The notes under the pieces: generated by a model
Database searches by the model: none
Told to the model about the DNA's origin: nothing
The model's input: only the letters and a program-made list of their open reading frames with translations
From: Betaproteobacteria bacterium
GTDB taxonomy: Bacteria > Pseudomonadota > Gammaproteobacteria > Burkholderiales > Rhodocyclaceae
Length of the DNA stretch: 64,000 nt
Assembly: GCA_009781175.1 (NCBI GenBank)
Contig: WQYQ01000015.1
Coordinates: 1-64,000, forward strand
Direction of reading: 5' to 3'
In this document: positions 55,506 to 64,000 of the stretch, in pieces
Position numbering within the stretch: the first letter of the stretch is position 1
Layout: each line of letters begins with the position of its first letter
Translations under genes and position numbers: made by a program

Positions 55506-58134
55506 GCCGGCCTCCTTTTTTCTTGCTGGCCTTCTTCTCCGGCATGGCCTTTGCGGGTTTAGCCGCCGGTTTAGTCGATTTAGCTCTGGCTCGCATATCG
55601 CCCGTCCCCTTGCGCCCCGGCTTGCGTTCATCCCCGGCCTTCGCCGAAGCCGCGCGCGCACCGGCGGGCTTGCGCGCACCCGTGCTCTTCGCGGCACGCT
55701 TGGCGGCGGGTTTCATCTCGTCCAGATCGCGCCAGCTCAGGAATTCTCCCTCGCCCGCATTGGCAGTGATGGCTTTCGGCTGTCCATCGCGTGCCGTTTT
55801 GCCGCGCCGCTGCGTCACCGGAGCCGCGGCTTCAATCAGGCGGAAATCGATCTTGCGCGATTCCATGTCGACGCGCACCACCTGCACACTGACACGATCG
55901 GCCAAACGGAAACGCTGCCCGGTCCGCTCGCCGAGGAGTTCGTGACGCGTCTCGTCGAAGTGGAAGTAGTCGGATCCGAGGTCGGAGATATGCACCAGAC
56001 CTTCGATGAAAACGTCGTCAAGCGCGACGAAGATGCCGAAGGGCACGACCGCCGACACGCTGCCCATGAACTGCTCGCCAACGCGGTCCTGCATGAAGAA
56101 GCATTTGAGCCAGGCTTCGACATCCCGCGTGGCTTCGTCGGCGCGCCGCTCGGTCGCGGAGCAATGCGCGCCGACCTCATCGAGATCGAGCGCCGCCAAG
56201 GCTTCGGCCTCGACATTCCTCTTGCGCGCCCCCTGCCGCCCGAGCACAGCCTTGATTGCGCGATGCACGAGCAGATCCGGGTAGCGCCGGATCGGCGAAG
56301 TGAAGTGCGTATACGCCTCGTAAGCAAGACCAAAGTGGCCGACGTTGTCCGGGCTGTACATTGCTTGACGCAAGGAGCGCAGCATCACAGTCTGCAACAG
56401 TGTGCGATCGGGACGCGCACGAATCCGGTCGATTAAACGCGCGAAGTCGGACGCGGCCGGATCGTCGCCGCCGCCGAGGTCGAGACCGAATTCGCTCAGG
56501 AAGGTGCGCAGCTTCGCCAACTTCTCGGGCGTCGGGCCTTCGTGAATTCGATACAGCGCGGGCTGCTCGTTGAATTCGAGGAATTCCGACGCGCACACGT
56601 TCGCCGCGAGCATGCACTCTTCGATCAGGCGATGCGCGTCGTTACGCTGCTCGGGCACGATCTTTTCGATCTTGCCCTGGTCATTGAAAACCATGCGCGT
56701 CTCGCTCGTCTCGAAATCGATCGCGCCGCGCCGCGCGCGCGCCTTGAGCAAAATGCGGAACACTTCGTCGAGCACTTCGAGCTGCGGCAGCACCGGTGCG
56801 AGTTCGGCGCGCACCGCCGCGTCGTTTTCGTAAAGCGCCGCCGCCACTTTGGTGTAGGTCAAACGCGCCTGCGAATACATGACCGATGGGTAGAAACGGT
56901 AACGCTGAATCTTGCCCGTCGGCGAAATCGCCATATCGCACACCATGCACAGCCGGTCGATCTGCGGGTTGAGCGAGCACAGCCCGTTCGAGAGCTTTTC
57001 CGGCAGCATCGGAATCACACGGCGCGGGAAGTACACCGAGTTGCCGCGCTCGTAGGCGTCGGTATCGAGCGCCGATTGAGGCGTGACATAGTGGCTCACG
57101 TCGGCAATCGCAACGAGCAGCCGCCAGCCTTTGCCCATGCGTTCCGCATACACGGCGTCGTCGAAGTCTTTCGCCGTTTCGCCGTCGATGGTGACGAGCG
57201 GCAGCGCGCGGATGTCCTCACGGCCGGCGCAGTCTTTCTCGCGCACCTCGTCGGGAATCCGCGCGGCTTGTGCTTTGGCGGCGCGCGAAAATTCGAAAGG
57301 CAGCTCATGCTTGCGCAGGGCGATTTCGATTTCCATGCCGGGATCGGCATAAGCGCCTAGCGTCTCGACGACCTTGCCGATCGGCTGACTGTTTTTCGTC
57401 GGCTGCTGAATCAACTCGACCGTAACGATCTGGCCGGCAACCGGTGGCTTACTTCGCCCTTCGCGCGCCAGCAGGATTTCCTGATTAATGCGGCGATTCT
57501 CGGCCACGACATAGGGCACGCCATGCTCGACGACGACGCGGCCGACGATGCGCTGGTTGGCGCGCTCCAAAACCTCGACAATCCGTGCCTCGCGCCGACC
57601 GCGCTGATCGACGCCCGCAACACGCGCGAGCACCCGGTCGCCATGCAGCACTTCCTTCATCTGACGCGGCCCAAGGAAAAGATCGCCGCCTCCCTCATCG
57701 GGCACGAGAAAACCGTAGCCTTCCGGGTGGCCCTGAACCTTGCCGCGAATCAGATCCGCCTTGTCGGGAAGAATGTAGGCGTCGCGCCGGTTGCGCATCA
57801 ACTGGCCATCGCGCACCATGGCCGAGAGGCGGCGGGCGAAATGCTCGTTTTCGTCCTCGCGAATATCGAGCGCCGCCACGAGCGCCTCAAAACCCATCGG
57901 CACGCCTTGCTCAGCAAGAATTTGCTGCACGTATTCGCGGCTCGGCAAGGGCGCATCATCATACTTTTCGCGCTCGCGTTCGAGGAACGGATCGGCGCGC
58001 CGGATTTTCGATAGAGGCGCGGCGCGCTGCGGCTCCGCCGGTGCTTTCGCGTCCGCTGCGCGCGAACGCGCCACAGGCTTGCTTAGCAAAGCAGCGGTTG
58101 TTTTTGGATTCGATTTTTTTTGTGTCGTTGACAA
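55498..58134 (-). CDS. rnr: Ribonuclease R
   Basis: Processive 3'-5' exoribonuclease that degrades structured RNA and acts in ribosome quality control. 878 aa: N-terminal helix-turn-helix, two cold-shock domains, the RNB catalytic domain ([20 protein letters not shown], with the metal-binding Asp residues) and a C-terminal S1 domain ([17 protein letters not shown]), ending in a Lys/Ala/Arg-rich tail of about 75 residues. The start codon is TTG 58134, with AAGGAT upstream; no closer ATG exists in frame before the conserved region. It lies divergent to tRNA-Leu. Confidence 0.95.
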   Translation of the reverse strand: MSTTQKKSNPKTTAALLSKPVARSRAADAKAPAEPQRAAPLSKIRRADPFLEREREKYDDAPLPSREYVQQILAEQGVPMGFEALVAALDIREDENEHFARRLSAMVRDGQLMRNRRDAYILPDKADLIRGKVQGHPEGYGFLVPDEGGGDLFLGPRQMKEVLHGDRVLARVAGVDQRGRREARIVEVLERANQRIVGRVVVEHGVPYVVAENRRINQEILLAREGRSKPPVAGQIVTVELIQQPTKNSQPIGKVVETLGAYADPGMEIEIALRKHELPFEFSRAAKAQAARIPDEVREKDCAGREDIRALPLVTIDGETAKDFDDAVYAERMGKGWRLLVAIADVSHYVTPQSALDTDAYERGNSVYFPRRVIPMLPEKLSNGLCSLNPQIDRLCMVCDMAISPTGKIQRYRFYPSVMYSQARLTYTKVAAALYENDAAVRAELAPVLPQLEVLDEVFRILLKARARRGAIDFETSETRMVFNDQGKIEKIVPEQRNDAHRLIEECMLAANVCASEFLEFNEQPALYRIHEGPTPEKLAKLRTFLSEFGLDLGGGDDPAASDFARLIDRIRARPDRTLLQTVMLRSLRQAMYSPDNVGHFGLAYEAYTHFTSPIRRYPDLLVHRAIKAVLGRQGARKRNVEAEALAALDLDEVGAHCSATERRADEATRDVEAWLKCFFMQDRVGEQFMGSVSAVVPFGIFVALDDVFIEGLVHISDLGSDYFHFDETRHELLGERTGQRFRLADRVSVQVVRVDMESRKIDFRLIEAAAPVTQRRGKTARDGQPKAITANAGEGEFLSWRDLDEMKPAAKRAAKSTGARKPAGARAASAKAGDERKPGRKGTGDMRARAKSTKPAAKPAKAMPEKKASKKKGGRRG

Positions 58135-58155
58135 GCTATATCCTTCGTTTATACT
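58128..58155 (+). promoter_or_regulatory. Strong sigma-70 promoter of tRNA-Leu
   Basis: A perfect TTGACA (58128-58133) and TATACT (58150-58155) are separated by 16 bp, so transcription should start near 58162, 20 bp before the tRNA. The -35 hexamer overlaps the TTG start codon of the divergent rnr gene. Confidence 0.85.
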
Positions 58156-58181
58156 TCTTTGCTCACTGAAAACAGTGAAAT

Positions 58182-58266
58182 GCCCAGGTGGCGAAATTGG
58201 TAGACGCGCTAGTTTCAGGTACTAGTGCCGCAAGGTGTGGAGGTTCGAGTCCTCTCCTGGGCACCA
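58182..58266 (+). tRNA. tRNA-Leu (CAG)
   Basis: An 85-nt class II tRNA with encoded CCA. The acceptor GCCCAGG pairs with CCTGGGC, the anticodon arm is CTAGT-TTCAGGT-ACTAG, a long variable arm follows (TGCCGCAAGGTGT), and the T arm is GAGG-TTCGAGT-CCTC. Confidence 0.95.
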
Positions 58267-58278
58267 AGAATTTCGCAG

Positions 58279-58311
58279 AAAAGCCCGCTCATCGAGCGGG
58301 CTTTTTGTTTT
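58279..58311. terminator. Terminator of tRNA-Leu, possibly bidirectional
   Basis: The stem AAGCCCGCTC/GAGCGGGCTT with an ATC loop is followed by TTTGTTTTT. On the other strand the upstream A-run could also serve purA, whose stop lies 63 bp away. Confidence 0.9.
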
Positions 58312-58373
58312 TCCGCCACCCTCGCCCGCTAGTGTAAAAGCAGGCGAAGATTTTCCCAAGCTCCCAGCTTCGC

Positions 58374-60853
<2,480 letters not shown>

Positions 60854-60858
60854 GATGT

Positions 60859-61044
60859 TCAATGCACAAGAATGAGCAAAACGAGACCGGCCAATATCAA
60901 GGTCAGGCCCATGAAGCGAATCTGCCCATCCGCAAGTTCAGCCACTCGCAGAAAGAAACGTCGCCACGCGAGCGGCGCAATAAAAGGCAGGAGACCTTCG
61001 AGCACCAACATCAGCGCGAAGGCCATCAGCAAAGTGTTCAACAT
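60859..61044 (-). CDS. DUF2065 small membrane protein
   Basis: A 61-aa protein with two hydrophobic helices ([21 protein letters not shown] and [17 protein letters not shown]), the pattern of the DUF2065 family found next to hflC in betaproteobacteria. Function unknown; the location suggests a link to the HflKC-FtsH membrane protease. Spacing is 2 bp after hflC. Confidence 0.85.
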   Translation of the reverse strand: MLNTLLMAFALMLVLEGLLPFIAPLAWRRFFLRVAELADGQIRFMGLTLILAGLVLLILVH

Positions 61045-61046
61045 TA

Positions 61047-61937
61047 CTACTTAGCAGCGCTCGTCCCCGAACCGCCCGCACCATGGTAGTACTTGAAGAA
61101 TTCCGTATTCGGATCGATCACGAGCAAATCGTTGCGATTTCTGAAACTCGACCTGTACGCATCGAGACTGCGGTAGAAAGCGAAAAACTCGGGGTTGCGG
61201 TTGAACGCTTCCGCATAGATCGCGGTCGCCTTGGCGTCGCCCTCGCCCTTGATGCGCTGGGCGTCGCGGTACGCTTCGGCAACGATGATTTCGCGCTGCT
61301 TGTCCGCATCGGCGCGGATTTTCTCGGCCTCCGCCGCGCCCTGCGAACGCAGTTCATTGGCGACCCGCTTACGCTCGGCCTCCATGCGGCGATAAACCGC
61401 CTCGCTCACCTCGCTCGGCAGTTCGACGCGCTTGAGGCGCACGTCGACGATATTCACGCCGATCTTGCGCGCATCCAAATCGGCGCGCACCTGCACGTCC
61501 GACATGATTCTGTCGCGCTCGCCGGATACCACTTCATGCACGGTCCGGCGGCCGAATTCCTCGCGCAGACCGGCATTAACCGTTTGTTCAAGGCGGGTAC
61601 GCGCGCGCTGTTCGTCCCCACCAACCGAGATGTAGTAGAGCTTCGGATCGCTGATCCGCCACTTCACAAACCAATCGACCAATACGTTCTTTTTCTCGCT
61701 GGTAATGAAGCGTTCGGGGTCCGAAGCCTCAAAGGTCAAAATGCGTTTGTCGAAATAACGCACAGTCTGAAGCAGCGGAACCTTGAAATTAAGCCCCGGC
61801 TCGGTAACGATCCTTTTGACTTCGCCAAACTGATTAACCAGCGCGAACTGACGCTGATCGACGGCGAACATCGTCATCGACAGGATGGCGATCACAGCGA
61901 GCAGGATGCCCGCGAAAAGCGGCAAACGTTCGCGCAT
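61047..61937 (-). CDS. hflC: FtsH protease modulator HflC
   Basis: SPFH-domain membrane protein that with HflK forms the cage around FtsH. 296 aa: one N-terminal signal-anchor helix (LFAGILLAVIAILSMTMFAVD), a band-7 domain and a coiled-coil tail (QGAAEAEKIRADADKQREI). The start overlaps the hflK stop (TGATG). Confidence 0.97.
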   Translation of the reverse strand: MRERLPLFAGILLAVIAILSMTMFAVDQRQFALVNQFGEVKRIVTEPGLNFKVPLLQTVRYFDKRILTFEASDPERFITSEKKNVLVDWFVKWRISDPKLYYISVGGDEQRARTRLEQTVNAGLREEFGRRTVHEVVSGERDRIMSDVQVRADLDARKIGVNIVDVRLKRVELPSEVSEAVYRRMEAERKRVANELRSQGAAEAEKIRADADKQREIIVAEAYRDAQRIKGEGDAKATAIYAEAFNRNPEFFAFYRSLDAYRSSFRNRNDLLVIDPNTEFFKYYHGAGGSGTSAAK

Positions 61938-63208
61938 CAGCGTTCTCCCCGGTCGCGAGTGCGCATGGCTTCGCGGTTTCTATAATCTCTGGACGGCTCG
62001 GGCGTATCGACAGTCTGAGGCGGCGGCGCATCCATCATCGGTGCGGGCGAGTTGGACGGGCGCGCTGTCGATGACGGAGTGGAATTATCCGCAGCAGCAG
62101 CCCCGGCGGCCGGACTCACTCCTTGGCTTTGCAACAGTTTGTCGAGCGGCAAATAAAGCAGATTGCCATTGCCTTTGGTGTCCACAAGAATCTTCGTGGT
62201 ATTCGCAAACACTTGCTGCATGGTGTCGATATACATGCGCCGGCGCGTCACTTCCGGCGCCTTGGCATACTCGGCGACGACACTCTTGAAGCGTGCGGCA
62301 TCGCCTTCCGCGGTTGCGGCGACGCGCGAGGCATAGCCCGTCGCCTCTTCGATCAAACGCGCCGCCGTACCGCGCGCTCTTGGAATCACGTCGTTCGCAT
62401 AAGCCTGGCCCTCGCTGACTTGACGCTCACGATCCTGCCCCGCTTTCACGGCGTCGTCGAAGGCCGCCTGAACCTGCTCCGGCGGCTGCGCGTTTTGCAT
62501 CGTGACCTTGCTGATCAAAATGCCCGTCTCATAGCGGTCGAGAATCCCCTGGGCCAGCTCGGCCACTCGCGCCGCGACCTGCTCGCGCCCTTCGTTGAGG
62601 ACGAAATCCATCCGGCTCTTACCGACAACCTCGCGAATCGCGGATTCGGCCACCTGGCCGACGCTGCTGTCCGGGTCGCGATTATTGAAGAGCCAATGCT
62701 GCGGGTCCTTAAGGATGTATTGCACCGCGAACTGAATGTTCACGATATTTTCGTCATCGGTGAGCATCAAGGCTTCACTCAGAACCTTGTTGCGTTCGCT
62801 GCTCCGGTAGCCGATTTCAACGGTGCGCACGCCGGTCAGATTGACCAATTCGTGCGTTTCGATCGGATAGGGCCAGCGCCATTGCAAGCCTGGCTCGGTC
62901 GTGCGCTGATATTCTCCAAAACGCAGCACGATGCCGCGCTGGCTTGCGTCGACAATATAAAAACCGCTCGCGAACCACAGCACGACCACCACGGCAACGA
63001 TCAAACCGATGCTGCCGCCCAATTTCTGCGGGCTCGGGCTGCCGCCATTTGAATCGCCGCCGGGGCCGCCACCTTTACGGCCGAAAAGCCCGCTGAGCTT
63101 GCGATTGACGTCGCGCCAAACTTCTTCGAGATCCGGTGGCCCTTGATTACCGCCGCGGTTGCCACCACCCTGGTTATTGTTACCCCAACGCGGATCGTTC
63201 AGAGACAT
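61937..63208 (-). CDS. hflK: FtsH protease modulator HflK
   Basis: SPFH partner of HflC. 423 aa: a Gly/Asn-rich cytoplasmic N-terminus (NNNQGGGNRGGNQG), a membrane helix (SIGLIVAVVVVLWFASGFYI, about residues 65-84), a band-7 domain with EPGLQWRWPYPIE, a coiled coil and a Ser/Pro-rich disordered C-terminal tail of about 60 residues. It lies 45 bp downstream of hflX. Confidence 0.96.
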   Translation of the reverse strand: MSLNDPRWGNNNQGGGNRGGNQGPPDLEEVWRDVNRKLSGLFGRKGGGPGGDSNGGSPSPQKLGGSIGLIVAVVVVLWFASGFYIVDASQRGIVLRFGEYQRTTEPGLQWRWPYPIETHELVNLTGVRTVEIGYRSSERNKVLSEALMLTDDENIVNIQFAVQYILKDPQHWLFNNRDPDSSVGQVAESAIREVVGKSRMDFVLNEGREQVAARVAELAQGILDRYETGILISKVTMQNAQPPEQVQAAFDDAVKAGQDRERQVSEGQAYANDVIPRARGTAARLIEEATGYASRVAATAEGDAARFKSVVAEYAKAPEVTRRRMYIDTMQQVFANTTKILVDTKGNGNLLYLPLDKLLQSQGVSPAAGAAAADNSTPSSTARPSNSPAPMMDAPPPQTVDTPEPSRDYRNREAMRTRDRGER

Positions 63209-63253
63209 GTGGATTCCGGTGATGAATAGGGCTAGGCCCCAACAAAAAGGAGA

Positions 63254-64000
63254 TCAGCCTGCATCAGCAGGCGACTGTTCGCCAAGCAGCAGCTCAGCAA
63301 GCGCTTCGCGCAGGCCATCCAGGCCCGCGCCAGTCCGCGCGCTGACAAAAACGCGGTGGATTTTACCATAGGCATTCCGCTCGATCCTTGGTTCGTGCGG
63401 GGTCAAATCGATTTTGTTCATTATGATGATTTGCGGAACATCGGCCGCGCCGATTTCCGCCAGCACGCCATTGACGACTTCAATCTGCGCATCGCGATCC
63501 TCGCTCGCCGTATCGACCACATGCAAAAGCAGGTCCGCCATGGCCGTTTCTTCCAAAGTGGCATGAAACGCCGCGACAAGCGAGTGCGGGAGTTCGCGTA
63601 TGAAACCGACGGTGTCGGAAATCACCACATGCCCGCGTCCAAGAAAAACCCGGCGTGAAGTCGTATCGAGCGTAGCGAAGAGCTGATCCGCGGCGTAGGC
63701 CCCCGCCTTGGTCAAAGCATTGAAGAGGGTCGACTTGCCGGCATTGGTATAACCGACCAATGAGACGGTGGGCACATCGCGGCGTTCGCGCGCACGCCGC
63801 CGCGTTTTACGCTGGCGCTCGAACTGGGCAAGCCGCTGTTTGAGCGCCTTGACGCGTTGCCCAAGCAGACGGCGGTCGGTTTCAAGCTGTTTTTCACCGG
63901 GGCCGCGCAAACCGATGCCGCCCTTTTGACGTTCGAGGTGAGTCCAGCCGCGCACCAGCCGCGTCGCCAAATGTTCGAGCTGGGCGAGTTCGACCTGGAG
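63254..64000 (-). CDS. hflX: GTPase HflX (partial; N-terminus outside window)
   Basis: Ribosome-associated GTPase that splits stalled or heat-damaged ribosomes. The visible 248 residues begin LQVELAQLEH, which is read through past the track's 63970 start to the window edge, and include the GGIGLRGPGEKQLE linker, G1 GYTNAGKSTLFNAL, the LFATLDTT switch, DTVGFIRELPHSL and NKID. The hflX-hflK-hflC order is conserved; hfq normally lies just upstream, outside this window. Confidence 0.96.
   Translation of the reverse strand, partial: LQVELAQLEHLATRLVRGWTHLERQKGGIGLRGPGEKQLETDRRLLGQRVKALKQRLAQFERQRKTRRRARERRDVPTVSLVGYTNAGKSTLFNALTKAGAYAADQLFATLDTTSRRVFLGRGHVVISDTVGFIRELPHSLVAAFHATLEETAMADLLLHVVDTASEDRDAQIEVVNGVLAEIGAADVPQIIIMNKIDLTPHEPRIERNAYGKIHRVFVSARTGAGLDGLREALAELLLGEQSPADAG

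Overview
The window reads as a chromosomal segment of a betaproteobacterium, probably of the Rhodocyclales/Nitrosomonadales type. The basis is a class I PHA synthase, a macromolecular-synthesis cluster rpsU-yqeY-dnaG-rpoD, a run hflX-hflK-hflC-DUF2065-hisZ-purA, a short H-NS-like protein with an AT-hook-like linker, a Kdo hydroxylase and an NnrS protein. Species assignment is inference; no rRNA is present. Most of the window is dense core genome.

Layout. 1-2.5 kb: a repeat copy, phaC and a small outer-membrane-type protein. 2.7-5.8 kb: Kdo hydroxylase, the GTPase RbgA and two small secreted proteins. 5.9-13.4 kb: a minus-strand nucleotide-sugar cluster transcribed rfbB-rfbD-rfbA-sugar nucleotidyltransferase-rfbC-galE-manC. 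It supplies dTDP-rhamnose, UDP-galactose and GDP-mannose for surface polysaccharide, and two different MITE-like elements interrupt it. 13.7-21.9 kb: Yip1-family protein, then on the minus strand phoU, rpiA, pldA, yggX, a PAS-GGDEF protein, argA and rsmE. 21.9-31 kb: a redox protein, an inositol-monophosphatase-family enzyme and the carbon block tkt-gapA-pgk-pyk-fba. 31-43 kb: psiE, nnrS, dacB, folD, purE, purK, a TsaC/Sua5 gene, proA, a chalcone-isomerase-like protein, ogt, xerD, an H-NS-like gene, folB and plsY. 43-49.2 kb: tsaD, then rpsU-yqeY-dnaG-rpoD and tRNA-Ile2(CAU).

49.2-51.4 kb is the only clear accessory patch. Next to the tRNA lies the C-terminal end of a tyrosine integrase, cut by an IS256-family element whose transposase is broken by a frameshift and an amber codon; decayed repeat modules follow. 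51.4-54.7 kb holds a large membrane HD-GYP signalling protein and a small membrane protein. 54.8-64 kb is core again: rlmB, rnr, tRNA-Leu(CAG), purA, hisZ, a DUF2065 protein, hflC, hflK and the 3' part of hflX, which runs off the window.

The most unusual content is repetitive rather than protein-coding: (i) a 109-bp element between the nucleotidyltransferase gene and rfbC that resembles neisserial Correia elements; (ii) a MITE-like family with AGAACCTG-type terminal inverted repeats (at 1-123, 11202-11411 and, decayed, near 51 kb); and (iii) a structured module of up to three hairpins found at five places, nested in family (ii) at one of them. No CRISPR array, prophage, riboswitch or defence system was found.
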